This document shows positions 42,738 through 51,501 of a DNA stretch of 64,000 nt, piece by piece; position 1 is the first letter of the stretch; each line of letters opens with the position of its first letter. The DNA is from DASPHG01 sp963849605. GTDB taxonomy: Bacteria; Actinomycetota; Thermoleophilia; Solirubrobacterales; Thermoleophilaceae. The notes under the pieces were generated by a model. It worked only from the letters and a program-made list of their open reading frames with translations. It was not told the origin of the DNA and made no database searches. A program made the translations under genes and the position numbers. The stretch lies in contig CAWKHX010000015.1 of NCBI GenBank assembly GCA_963849605.1, forward strand, positions 1,240,001-1,304,000, written 5' to 3'.

Positions 42738-43616
42738 TGAGCTGGTCCGACGAAGCCGAAGCGGATCATCGACGGGGACCTGACCGCCGGGCTTGCATAC
42801 GTGACTCCGGCGGGTGGGGTGGTGGTCACTGCCGTGGCGCCGATCGGGCTGCACGACCGCGCGGCCGGGACCGTCGGGTTCACGACGTCACTGGGCTTCG
42901 GCAAGAAGCTCGAGCGGATCAAGCGCAACCCGAAGGTCGCGCTCGCCTACCACGCGCGCGAGCACGGCTTCGCCGACAGCAACCTCTACGTGCTGGTCCA
43001 GGGCATCGCGCGGCCGACCACGGACCCGGACCGCGACTACCTCGAGAACGTCATCGCGAAAAAGGCCGAGCGCTTCATGGGCCCGCCCAAGCGCGGTGTC
43101 TTCTGGGACCGCTGGCTCGAGGCCTACTACTCCGACCGCGTGCCGGTCACAGTCGACGTGGAGCGCGTGCTCACGTGGCCGGGGGATGAGCTCGTGAGCG
43201 GGCCGCCCTCGCAGTCGCCTCCCAAGAACGGGATCGGCCCGCGCGTCAAGCCGCTGGGGATGGACCTGCCGCACAGGCTGCTCGGCTGGACGGGGGCAAA
43301 CGGCTTCCCCGAGGTCGTGGCGGTTGACGCGCGCGTCGCCGACGACGGTTGGATCGAGGTCCAGTCGAGCGCGGGGATCCCCGCCGGCGAGCGCCGCGCC
43401 GGCCTGCTCGCGCACGACTACAACGCGAAGCTGATCGGGCTCGAAGCGCGGCAGCACACCGGGTGGCTCGTGAGCGACGACGGCTCGCGCGGACGGTACG
43501 CCCCGCACACGGTGTCGAAGTTCAAGGCGCCGGCGAACAAGACCGTGCTGCTGCTCGCGAACGGGTTCATGGCGCGCCGCGGGCTGAAGAAGGCGCGCCG
43601 CGCAGCAGCGAAATAG
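42737..43616 (+). CDS. PPOX-class (flavin or F420-dependent) oxidoreductase-like protein (one frame correction needed)
   Basis: The open frame from about 42760 reads RIIDGDLTAGLAYVTPAGG and VGFTTSLGFGKKLERIKRNPKVALAYHAR, typical of pyridoxamine-phosphate-oxidase-like split-barrel proteins that bind FMN or F420. The natural start is ATG 42737 (overlapping the hydratase stop) reading MSWSDEA, with one surplus base near 42758 to be skipped. Length is 3n+1, about 292 residues. The C-terminal half (HDYNAKLIGLEARQHTGW) is conserved-looking but unassigned. Acts probably on a small hydrophobic substrate. Confidence 0.75.
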
Positions 43617-43641
43617 GGCCTGCGCACGGATACTGGGGTCG

Positions 43642-44193
43642 ATGGCGAAGGCCGTCAGAACGACGATCGACCCCGGGAAGCCGCTACGAACGCGGCGGAC
43701 GGTCGACGAGCGGCTGCTGGTTCGCTGGCCCTGGCTGTTCGTGCGGCTCGCGCGCGTTTTCGAGCGAATGCCGCCGCGCTCGAGGATCCGGCAGGCGGTC
43801 CTAGGCCGGGGCGTGCACTCCGCCTGGGGCGCATGGTCGCGCGGTGACCTTGACCTGGTGCTCGTGCGCTACGCGCCGGACGTCGTCCTGGACGCGATTC
43901 CGAACATGATCGCGGCCGGCATGTCCCGTACGTATGAGGGCCATGAGGGGATCCGCCGGCTCTCCGCCGACTGGGGCGAGGCGTGGGAGAAGATGGGCGT
44001 CGTGCCGGTCGAAGTCCTGGATTTCGGCGACTGCGTGTTGACCTATGGCCGCGGGCAAGTGCAGGCTCGCGGCCTCGACATCGAATTCGAGTACGACGTC
44101 TACTCGGTCGTCTGGTGGGACCGCGGCTTGATTGTGCGCCACCGCGACTTCACCGACCGCGAGGAGGCGCTGCGCGCGGTCGAGGCGGGCTAG
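43642..44193 (+). CDS. SnoaL-like / nuclear transport factor 2 family protein
   Basis: 183 residues. After a basic 60-residue lead, the region HSAWGAWSRGDLDLVLVRYAPDVVLD, YEGHEGIRRLSADWGEAWE and a final VYSVVWWDRGLIVRHRDFTDREEAL match the NTF2-like cone fold found in small isomerases, cyclases and many unknown proteins. The active-site residue is not clear. It follows the PPOX gene by 25 bases and converges with the subtilase gene. Confidence 0.8.
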   Translation: MAKAVRTTIDPGKPLRTRRTVDERLLVRWPWLFVRLARVFERMPPRSRIRQAVLGRGVHSAWGAWSRGDLDLVLVRYAPDVVLDAIPNMIAAGMSRTYEGHEGIRRLSADWGEAWEKMGVVPVEVLDFGDCVLTYGRGQVQARGLDIEFEYDVYSVVWWDRGLIVRHRDFTDREEALRAVEAG

Positions 44194-45458
44194 TCGACCC
44201 GGTCGCCGATGGCGTTCAGCGCCTTGCGTGCGTTCAGGCGGCCGTCGTACGCGACCTTGCCGTCGAGCGCGGGCGGCTTGTCGACCTTGCGCCTGATCAC
44301 GTAGCGCAGGTCCTCGTACGTCGCATCCGACTCCTGCTTCTTCAACAGCGCCGCGACACCGGCCGCAAACGGGGCCGCCATCGACGTGCCCGACAGCACC
44401 TTGTAGCCGCCGTCGAGATAGGTGGATCGGATGTCGTCGCCCGGCGCCGCCACGTCGACCTCCTCCGAGCCGAAGTTGGAGAACGACGCGAGCTTGTCCG
44501 TCGCCGTCGAGGCGGCGACAGCGAGGATGTTGTCGTCGTTGAACGCGGCGGGGTACTCAGGTGACTTGTCGATGTTCTCGCCGTTGTTTCCCGCCGCCAC
44601 GACGAGGAGGGCGTTCTTCTTCTTCGCGAACTTGACGGCGTCGTGCAGCGCCTCGGACTTGCCGCTCGTGCCGAACGAGCAGTTGATGATCTTCGCGCCC
44701 GACTTGACCGCGTACTCGATCCCGGCGATCGCGTCCGAGGTCGAGCCGCGGCCGCGCGAGTCGAGGAACTTGACCGGCACGACCTTCCCCGACCAGCACA
44801 CGCCGGCGACGCCCGTTCCGTTGTTGCCGCGCCCGGCGACGATGCCGGCGACGTGCGTGCCGTGTCCCTCGTCGTCCTTGCCGGACCCCTTGCCCTTGAT
44901 CGCGTTGAAGCCGTGGGCGTCGTCGACGTACCCGTTCTTGTCGTTGTCCTTGCCGTCGCCCGGCTTGTCCTTGCTCTCGACGATGTTGGCCTTCAGATCG
45001 GGGTGGTCGAAGTCGACCCCGGTGTCGAGTACCGCGACCTTCGCGCAGCCCGTGCGCGTCGCCCAAGCGTCGGGGGCGTCGATGTCGTAGTCGTCCGGGC
45101 TGTCGCCGAGTGCGTACTGGGAGGCGTAGAGCGGGTCGTCGGGCGTCTTCGCGGAGGCGAAGTTGAAGAAGTCGCGCTCGGCGTACGCGACCTCCGGCCT
45201 CCTCGACAGGCGCCGGCGCAAGATCCGAAGCGAGGTCCCGGAGCGCGGGCGGACGACCGCCAGCCTTCCGTCCCGGACCGCGCGAAAGCGCTCGGAGATC
45301 CGGCCGCTGTCGGCACCGAGTACCTGCTCCTGGCGGTCCTTCGAGACGCCCTTGTCGAAGCCGACGAGAAGCTGGCCGGAGACGGCGGGGGGAGCGGCGC
45401 CCGCGGGAGCGCAGCACAGGAGGCCGCCAGCGCATGCAATGAACGCCGCAGCCTTCAT
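44190..45458 (-). CDS. Secreted subtilisin-like serine protease (S8)
   Basis: 422 residues with a signal peptide (MKAAAFIACAGGLLCCAPAGA), an inhibitor I9-like propeptide (GQLLVGFDKGVSKD through YAERDFFNF) and a complete S8 catalytic domain: Asp in AVLDTGVDFDHPDL, His in GHGTHVAG, oxyanion Asn in VAAGNNGEN, and Ser in SGTSMAAPFAAG. No C-terminal extension, so it should be released. It converges with the NTF2-like gene (four-base overlap). Function is extracellular protein degradation or maturation. Confidence 0.93.
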   Translation of the reverse strand: MKAAAFIACAGGLLCCAPAGAAPPAVSGQLLVGFDKGVSKDRQEQVLGADSGRISERFRAVRDGRLAVVRPRSGTSLRILRRRLSRRPEVAYAERDFFNFASAKTPDDPLYASQYALGDSPDDYDIDAPDAWATRTGCAKVAVLDTGVDFDHPDLKANIVESKDKPGDGKDNDKNGYVDDAHGFNAIKGKGSGKDDEGHGTHVAGIVAGRGNNGTGVAGVCWSGKVVPVKFLDSRGRGSTSDAIAGIEYAVKSGAKIINCSFGTSGKSEALHDAVKFAKKKNALLVVAAGNNGENIDKSPEYPAAFNDDNILAVAASTATDKLASFSNFGSEEVDVAAPGDDIRSTYLDGGYKVLSGTSMAAPFAAGVAALLKKQESDATYEDLRYVIRRKVDKPPALDGKVAYDGRLNARKALNAIGDRVD

Positions 45459-45527
45459 GCGCCAGAAGCTACATGGAACGCCTGATCCTTAGCCTGGGCT
45501 AAGAGAGTCGTGGGTAGGGTGCCGCGG

Positions 45528-45977
45528 ATGCGGAGGCTGATCCTTTTCATCGCCGTTGGGCTCGCGCTCGTCGTCGGGGGCTGCGGCGGGGACGACGACG
45601 AGAACGCCACCGGAAGCGGGACGACCGACACCGTCGAGGCGGAGAAGCAGGCCACGACGCTGGATGTCTCGATGACGGAGTTCAAGTTCGCCCCGGCAAA
45701 CCCCGAGCTCGCGCGGGGGCCGCTCGAGATCACGGCCACGAACAAGGGCAAGACTCCGCACGAGCTCGTGCTGCTGAAGACGAACGCCGAGCCGAGCAAG
45801 CTCCGCAAGGACGGCAAGGACGTCTCCGAGAAGGGCAGCGTCGGTGAGATCCCCGCGGTACCGGCGGGTCAGAGCGGGTCGGAGACGTTCGATCTCAGGC
45901 CCGGCAAGTACGTGATGGTCTGCAACATCTCCGGTCACTACGACGCCGGGATGTACGGGTCCCTGACCGTCCGCTAG
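45528..45977 (+). CDS. Cupredoxin-like lipoprotein
   Basis: 149 residues from ATG 45528 (GTG 45510 is an in-frame alternative). A lipobox (LVVGGCGGD) anchors it. The cupredoxin domain has copper ligands His in KTPHELVLL, and Cys, His, Met in MVCNISGHYDAGM, as in plastocyanin-like and sulfocyanin-like proteins. It is a probable electron carrier or copper binder outside the membrane. It is convergent with the P450 gene. Confidence 0.85.
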   Translation: MRRLILFIAVGLALVVGGCGGDDDENATGSGTTDTVEAEKQATTLDVSMTEFKFAPANPELARGPLEITATNKGKTPHELVLLKTNAEPSKLRKDGKDVSEKGSVGEIPAVPAGQSGSETFDLRPGKYVMVCNISGHYDAGMYGSLTVR

Positions 45978-47278
45978 CCCACGCTCTCGACGATCGCCTC
46001 GCCGCCGCGGCTCGGCAGCAGCGTGACTCCGCGGAAGCGCGCACTCTCGCCCTTCTCGCGGGGCGCGCGCAGGCGGGCGCGGCGGAGGATCGCCGTCAGC
46101 ACGACCTGCATCTCGAGCTCGGCGAACGCTGCGCCGAGGCAGCGGCGCACGCCGCCGCCGAAGGGCACCCACGTGTACGGCTCGGGGGCGCCGTCGAGGA
46201 AGCGCTCGGGGCGGAACTCCTGCGGGTCGGGCGGGTAGAGCGCCGGGTCGTACTGGACCAGCAGGAGCGACGCGGCGAGCTGCGTGCCCGGCTGGACCAG
46301 GTAGCCGCCGAGCTCGGTCGGCTCGGCGGGCGCGCGGAACACCTCGGTCACGACGGGGCGCACGCGGAGCGTCTCCTTGACGACGGCGTCCATGTAGTCG
46401 CCGGACGCGCCGGCGTTGACCTCTTCGGTCAGGCGCTGCAGCGCGTGCGGTGTGCGCAGCAGGCGTTCGAACGCCCAGCCGATCGAAGTGGCCGTCGTCT
46501 CGTGCCCCGCCAGCAGCAGTGTGATCAGCTCGTCGCGGAGCTCGCGATCGGTGAGCGGGCTGCCGTCCTCGTCGCGGGCGGCCAGGAGCAGCGCGAGGAT
46601 GTCGCCGCGACCGTCGCTGTCGGGCTCCGCGCGGCGACGGGTGATCTCCTCGTAGAGCAGCTCGTCGACGCGGTCGCGGCGAGCCAGGAAGCGGCCCCAG
46701 GGACTGCGCGGGCCGAGGTCCTTCTGCACCAGCAGGAGGAGCGGGTTCGCCGCCGACAGGCCCGGTAGCAGGCGCTTGAACTCCTCGATCCTGTCGGTAT
46801 CGGTGACACCGAAGACCGCACGGATGATCACCTCGAGCGTGATCGTCTGCGCGACCGTTCGCGTGCGCACAGTCTGGCCCGCCCGCCAGCCGTCGATCTC
46901 GCGATTCGCGATCTCATCGATCAGCTCAGCGAAACGCGCGATCGCCTCGCCGTGGAACGGCGGCAGCATCAGCTTGCGCATGCGGAGGTGGCGGTCGCCG
47001 TCGAGCAACAGGATCGACTCGGGACCGGTGACGGGCTCCATGATCTGACGCGGCTCCGCGACGCGGTACTGCGCCGGCTTCCACTTGAACATCTGCTCGA
47101 TCAGCGCGCGGTCGGCGACGTGGATCATCGGACCCGCAAGCACGTCGTTTGTGCGGAAGAGCGGGCCGTAGCGCTTGCGCATCAAGAGCCGCGCCTGGAT
47201 TGGGCGGGCGACGCCGAGCCAGGTCTGAAGCGGTCGCGGAATCCGCGGCCCCGGGATCTCCGATGTCGGCCTAGCCAC
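45974..47278 (-). CDS. Cytochrome P450
   Basis: 434 residues from GTG 47278. The I-helix AGHETTAT, K-helix KETLRVRP, PERF and heme loop FGGGVRRCLGAAFAE are intact. It is of the same subfamily as the P450 at 9156-10457 (common LPPFHGE, RSPWGRF and LTDRELRDEL motifs), so the pair are paralogues or recent relatives. Unlike the other, no cyclase or TetR adjoins it. The PKD-repeat protein gene ends 23 bases upstream on the same strand. Confidence 0.92.
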   Translation of the reverse strand: MARPTSEIPGPRIPRPLQTWLGVARPIQARLLMRKRYGPLFRTNDVLAGPMIHVADRALIEQMFKWKPAQYRVAEPRQIMEPVTGPESILLLDGDRHLRMRKLMLPPFHGEAIARFAELIDEIANREIDGWRAGQTVRTRTVAQTITLEVIIRAVFGVTDTDRIEEFKRLLPGLSAANPLLLLVQKDLGPRSPWGRFLARRDRVDELLYEEITRRRAEPDSDGRGDILALLLAARDEDGSPLTDRELRDELITLLLAGHETTATSIGWAFERLLRTPHALQRLTEEVNAGASGDYMDAVVKETLRVRPVVTEVFRAPAEPTELGGYLVQPGTQLAASLLLVQYDPALYPPDPQEFRPERFLDGAPEPYTWVPFGGGVRRCLGAAFAELEMQVVLTAILRRARLRAPREKGESARFRGVTLLPSRGGEAIVESVG

Positions 47279-47301
47279 GCTAGGCGGGGTTTTAGCGGGC
47301 T

Positions 47302-50010
47302 TTACTTCCGTCCGCGCTTCTCGACGGTGACCGTGCGCTCGGCCTCGGTCGTCGCGCCCTCGTTGTCCGTGACGCGCAGCGCGACCGGGTAGTCGCCCGG
47401 CTTGAGGTAGGCGTGTCGCACCTGGCGGGTCGATCCGTCGTCGAACTGCCCGTCGGCGTCGAGATCCCACGCGTAGGCGGCAACGGTGCCGTTCTCGTCG
47501 GCCGCGTCCGCGGTGAACGTGACGGTGTCGCGCGCAACCGGCTCGGCGGGCGAGTACGAGATGGTGGCGGTCGGCGCGGGGTTGGTCACGTCGATCGTGG
47601 CGGCGGCCTCGTCGGTCGCGCCGCTCGAGTCGGTGACCCGCAGCGCGACGGTGTGCTCCCCGGTGGTCGTGAAGGTGTGTGCGGCGGTTGCGTCCTCGCC
47701 GTCGTCGAACTGTCCGTCGCCATCGAGGTCCCACGCCTGCGAGGCGATCGCGCCGTCACCGTCGGTCGAGGTAGATGTGAAGCTCACCTCACGGCCGGTC
47801 TGCGGCGCTTCGGGCGAGTAGTCGAATGATGCCTGCGGCGGCTGGTTGGCGGGATGCTCGCTGGGCAGCACCGTCGCGACCAGCGGCTTCTCGAAGCCAC
47901 GGCCGTACTGCTCGCCGACGCTGCCATCGCGCTGGCCGGGAAGCATCACCATGCGCTGCTCGGCGACGAGCTCAGTGAGCGGGACGGTCTGCCGCGCGTT
48001 GTCGGAGTCCGCGATCATCAGGATGTGCAGGCCGTGGGTGCCGATCGAGCCCTGGTAGAAGCGCTTCGTCCCGAGGTCGTCGGTCTGCCCGCTCCAGCAC
48101 TCACGCGGCTGCGTCGACCCGTCCGGGGCTGTGTAGGTCCGCGGCTCGTTCGACGAACGCAGGTTCAGCTTGGGCCCGGGATCCGTTCCCGTGCCGTCGT
48201 CGAAGCAGGAATCGTCCCGGTAGTAGGGCACCGCGAAGATGGACTGCACTGCGCCGCCGGCGGAGAGGTCGGTGACGTCGTCGACCTGGTAGCGGTCGAC
48301 GATCGAGCCGTCGGGGCCGGCGGTGACGTTCCACTGGTAGGCCGTGTTCGCCTCGCTCATCTGCGGATCGGGCAGGTCGATCGACTGGTGGTAGGGGAAT
48401 GAGCCGCACGGCTCGGGAGCGTGCGGGGCCTGGCCGGTCGGGTCGTTGTCGATGAAGCCGTTGATGGAGTCGACCGCGGGCTCGAACGGCTGGCACACGG
48501 CGTCCGGGAGGTACTGGCTGCATAGGCCAGGGAGCGAGCTGTAGAGCGCGCGGTACTGCTGGTCGATGTCGCTCGTCGTGTTGTCGTCGTAGTTCGAGTT
48601 GCAGGGGTCGTCGAGGTTGCCGAAGACGTCGTCATTGACCCCGTCGATCGCGACGCCCTCCGGGTTCGACTGCGACATCGCCGAGTTGTAGAAGTTGGTC
48701 ATCCGGCCTGCGTTGAAGTCCCACTGCGCATAGATCCCGTCGAGCGGCGGGATGACGTGCACCCGCAGGTAGCTCTTCTGCCGGACCTCGTCGCGATAGA
48801 ACGTCTCGCGCCTGATCACGTTCGTCCCGGAGTCGGCGCCCCACGTCTCGCGGATCGCGCGCACCGGGCCGGTGCGCTCGCCGAGCAGCGTGCTCGAGCC
48901 GCCCCAGTTCGTGTCTTCCTCCTCGTACCCGCAGCAGGGGGTCTCCGAGGAGGGGTCCTGCTGGAATGCCCGCGCCTTCCAGCGGTCGACGAGGTCGGGG
49001 CCGAAGGTGTCGCCGGCGTCAGGCGAGATGCGGAGGTCGGTCATGAGCCAACGGCCGTCGTAGCGGAACTTGTAGCGGTCGGTCGTGACCGTCGCGTCGT
49101 CGCGAGGACGGCGTCGCTCGTCCTGGCCGACGATGTTGCCGTTTTCGTCGCAGACGATGCCGCGGGCGGCGTTGCCGTAGTTGTCGTAGCTCGACTCGGA
49201 CTTCTCGAACAGGTCCGCGTTTGTGTCACGCTCGTACTGGACGTAGCCGTTGTCGGCGTTGTACGTCAGCTCGGGCCCGTCCGCCGCAGCCTTTGCCACG
49301 TACGCCACGCGCGCCTCCGCCGGGTTCGTGGGATCGGTGAGCCGGACCTCGCGCATGTCCTCGATGCCCGCCGGAAGCGGGGCGTCTGCGGGGGCGGGGT
49401 CGGCGGCGTCGCTAGCCATGAAGACGAGCTCGTCGTTGTCGTCGAGCCCCGACACAGGGTCGGGCGTGGTCGCCTGCCCGTTCGCCGGCCGCGCGAGGCA
49501 CGGGTTGTCAGGGTCTTGCTCGGTGAACCGGAAGCCCTCGCGATCGAACGCGTATGTCGTGTGCTGGTCCTCGCCGGAGTAGACCGCGAAGCCGGAGGCC
49601 GCGTTGTCGAGATACCGAGTGAACATCTCGTCGACCTGGAACGGAATCTGCTCGAAGCGGGTGCCGTCCCAGCGGTAGCCGAGCAGCCGGTCGACCGGGG
49701 TGCCGCTCAGCTGGGCTTGGTCCTGCGAGTCGAACTCGGGTTCGGCGTAGTTGTTGTGCTGGTCGCAGTTGTCGTCGTCGGCCAAGCACTGGCCCACGGC
49801 GGGCACGTCCGTGAGCGGCGCCTTTGCCGTCACGTTCGAGCGCGTGCCCCAATCGGCGAAGTCCTTGCCGGTCAGGACCACCGGCTCGGTGTCGCGCGCG
49901 GCGGGGACGCTGTAGTCGCCCACGGGCAGCGCAGAGGACAGCGCCGGCACGGCCATGCTGGCCGCGGCTCCGGCGATGACGAACAGCGCGCGAGTAGTCG
50001 AGCCCTTCAC
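47302..50010 (-). CDS. Large secreted protein with two C-terminal PKD domains
   Basis: 902 residues from GTG 50010 with a signal peptide (TRALFVIAGAAASMAVPALSSA). The main part (about residues 40-730) has no recognised family; it is rich in Asp, Asn and aromatic residues with several cysteines (about 8), like extracellular carbohydrate-active or surface proteins. The final 180 residues are two PKD repeats (PPQASFDYSPEAPQTG and PTATISYSPAEP start points), each with an AWDLDGDGQFDDG-type calcium-site loop. There is no wall anchor. Function unknown. Confidence 0.8.
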   Translation of the reverse strand: MKGSTTRALFVIAGAAASMAVPALSSALPVGDYSVPAARDTEPVVLTGKDFADWGTRSNVTAKAPLTDVPAVGQCLADDDNCDQHNNYAEPEFDSQDQAQLSGTPVDRLLGYRWDGTRFEQIPFQVDEMFTRYLDNAASGFAVYSGEDQHTTYAFDREGFRFTEQDPDNPCLARPANGQATTPDPVSGLDDNDELVFMASDAADPAPADAPLPAGIEDMREVRLTDPTNPAEARVAYVAKAAADGPELTYNADNGYVQYERDTNADLFEKSESSYDNYGNAARGIVCDENGNIVGQDERRRPRDDATVTTDRYKFRYDGRWLMTDLRISPDAGDTFGPDLVDRWKARAFQQDPSSETPCCGYEEEDTNWGGSSTLLGERTGPVRAIRETWGADSGTNVIRRETFYRDEVRQKSYLRVHVIPPLDGIYAQWDFNAGRMTNFYNSAMSQSNPEGVAIDGVNDDVFGNLDDPCNSNYDDNTTSDIDQQYRALYSSLPGLCSQYLPDAVCQPFEPAVDSINGFIDNDPTGQAPHAPEPCGSFPYHQSIDLPDPQMSEANTAYQWNVTAGPDGSIVDRYQVDDVTDLSAGGAVQSIFAVPYYRDDSCFDDGTGTDPGPKLNLRSSNEPRTYTAPDGSTQPRECWSGQTDDLGTKRFYQGSIGTHGLHILMIADSDNARQTVPLTELVAEQRMVMLPGQRDGSVGEQYGRGFEKPLVATVLPSEHPANQPPQASFDYSPEAPQTGREVSFTSTSTDGDGAIASQAWDLDGDGQFDDGEDATAAHTFTTTGEHTVALRVTDSSGATDEAAATIDVTNPAPTATISYSPAEPVARDTVTFTADAADENGTVAAYAWDLDADGQFDDGSTRQVRHAYLKPGDYPVALRVTDNEGATTEAERTVTVEKRGRK

Positions 50011-50062
50011 CTCCAGGATTCAACGCGCGAGCGCGCTGGTTCTTGCGGGGCGGAGGCGCTAG

Positions 50063-50135
50063 CGCGCCCGGCAGGATTCGAACCTGCGACTTCTGCCTCC
50101 GGAGGGCAGCGCTCTATCCACTGAGCTACGGGCGC
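50063..50135 (-). tRNA. tRNA-Arg (CCG anticodon)
   Basis: On the minus strand a complete cloverleaf: acceptor GCGCCCG paired with CGGGCGC, D-arm GCTC...GAGC, anticodon stem CTGCC/GGCAG with loop CTCCGGA (anticodon CCG), and T-arm GCAGG-TTCGAAT-CCTGC with discriminator G. CCA is not encoded. It sits in the gap between the PKD-protein gene and the HD-hydrolase gene; no repeat of it was seen elsewhere. Confidence 0.93.
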
Positions 50136-50149
50136 GGGCCCGAGCCAGT

Positions 50150-50941
50150 CTAGATCCTGAAGATCGGCACCAGTCGCTTCTCGTGCTCGGCGTCGATGCG
50201 CGCCGTCACCTCGACGTGATCCTCGAGCCCGGAGCCGCGCAGCTTGGTCGCCAGCAGCTCGTCCACCTGGAAGATGCCGGCGGAGTTGTTCATCTCGATC
50301 TCGATCCGGATCGCGCGATCGTCCCCCTCGTCGATCCGAACGTCTTCGATCGCCGCCGCCGAGAGCGAGTGGATGTTCGGGCGGTTCGCCTCGAACGGGA
50401 CGCGCGAGCGGCCCTCCTCCATGTCGAGCGCGTCCGCCACCCGCACGATGCCCGCCTCGAGCGTGAGCGGGTCACCCCGGCGGCGGTGGCCGATGATCGC
50501 GTGCAGCGTCTCCGACGCGAGGATCGACCGCGCGGGCTCCTCGTACACGTCCGCGAGCAGGTGGTCGAGCTTCCGCGCGGCGAGGAACAGGCTGTAGGCC
50601 TCGTGGTCGGTGCGGTGGATCGACATGCCGGTGTCGTGCAGGAGCGCGGCGGCGGCGATGACGACCTCCGCGTCCTTCGGCGTGAAGCCGTGCTGGCAGA
50701 CGACCGGCTCGACGCCGCGGCGGCTCAGGAGCCGCAGGAGCCGCAGCGCGATGTTCATCACCTTCTGGACGTGGATCCACGAGTGGTCGGACATCTGGAG
50801 CCGCTCCGCGTTCACCTGCTGCGCGTACCACCACGCCTTGAGCTGCAGATCGGCGTTCACCGCTTCGAGGAATGTGGCCAGCCGGGGATTGCGCTCGGCG
50901 GGCGCACTGATATGCATCTGTGCGATGGCTTCCTCGTACAT
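50150..50941 (-). CDS. HD-domain phosphohydrolase
   Basis: 263 residues from ATG 50941. The HD metal site is spread over HSWIHVQKV, ALLHDTGMS (HD), then HEAYSLFLA and a final VADALDMEEGRSR (Asp), as in HD superfamily hydrolases for nucleotides or cyclic dinucleotides. The C-terminal 70 residues form a small sensory-like region. It is divergent from, and overlaps by 17 bases, the lipoprotein gene. Substrate unknown. Confidence 0.85.
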   Translation of the reverse strand: MYEEAIAQMHISAPAERNPRLATFLEAVNADLQLKAWWYAQQVNAERLQMSDHSWIHVQKVMNIALRLLRLLSRRGVEPVVCQHGFTPKDAEVVIAAAALLHDTGMSIHRTDHEAYSLFLAARKLDHLLADVYEEPARSILASETLHAIIGHRRRGDPLTLEAGIVRVADALDMEEGRSRVPFEANRPNIHSLSAAAIEDVRIDEGDDRAIRIEIEMNNSAGIFQVDELLATKLRGSGLEDHVEVTARIDAEHEKRLVPIFRI

Positions 50942-51482
50942 CGCCCGGAATTCTCCACGTCTGGTCGGAGCGACCCTCGTGACGGCGCTCGCCCTCGGCA
51001 TTTCCGCGTGCGGCGACGACTCGGTCGAGGTCGGGGATTACGCGAACGACCTGTGCACCGCACTGAAGGGCTGGACACAGGACCTCCGCGACAGTCAGGC
51101 CGAATTGCAGGAGAAATCCAACCCGGGTTCGTCACTCGAGACCGACCGGGACGCGCTGCAGCAGTTCGTGGACGACGCGGTCGCGGCCACCGACGACCTG
51201 AAGCAGGAGATCGAGGACGCGGGCGAGCCCGACGTCGATGGGGGCGGCGAGGTGGCGGGCGCGTTCCAGGACGCCGTCGAGGACACCCGCAGCCGGCTCG
51301 AGACGGCGCGGGACGAGGTGGGGGACATCCCGGCGGACAATCCGGAGGACTACCGCGCGGCGGTCGACGACTTCATCACGAACCTGCGGTCAACGCTCGA
51401 GGGCATCGACGAGCACTTCGCGGACGTGGACGCGCCCGACCTCGACATGGCGCTCGACGACGCGAGCGCCTGCCAGGGCTGA
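50925..51482 (+). CDS. Hypothetical helical lipoprotein
   Basis: 185 residues from ATG 50925, with a signal peptide and lipobox (LGISACGDD, Cys about residue 26). The mature part is acidic and predicted helical with heptad-like patterns (SQAELQEKSNPGSSLETDRDALQQFVDDAV). The two genes on either side start within 17 and end within 20 bases of it. No family recognised; it may bind a wall or membrane component. Confidence 0.72.
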   Translation: MASSYIARNSPRLVGATLVTALALGISACGDDSVEVGDYANDLCTALKGWTQDLRDSQAELQEKSNPGSSLETDRDALQQFVDDAVAATDDLKQEIEDAGEPDVDGGGEVAGAFQDAVEDTRSRLETARDEVGDIPADNPEDYRAAVDDFITNLRSTLEGIDEHFADVDAPDLDMALDDASACQG

Positions 51483-51501
51483 AGGGTTAGGCTCCGCGCC
51501 T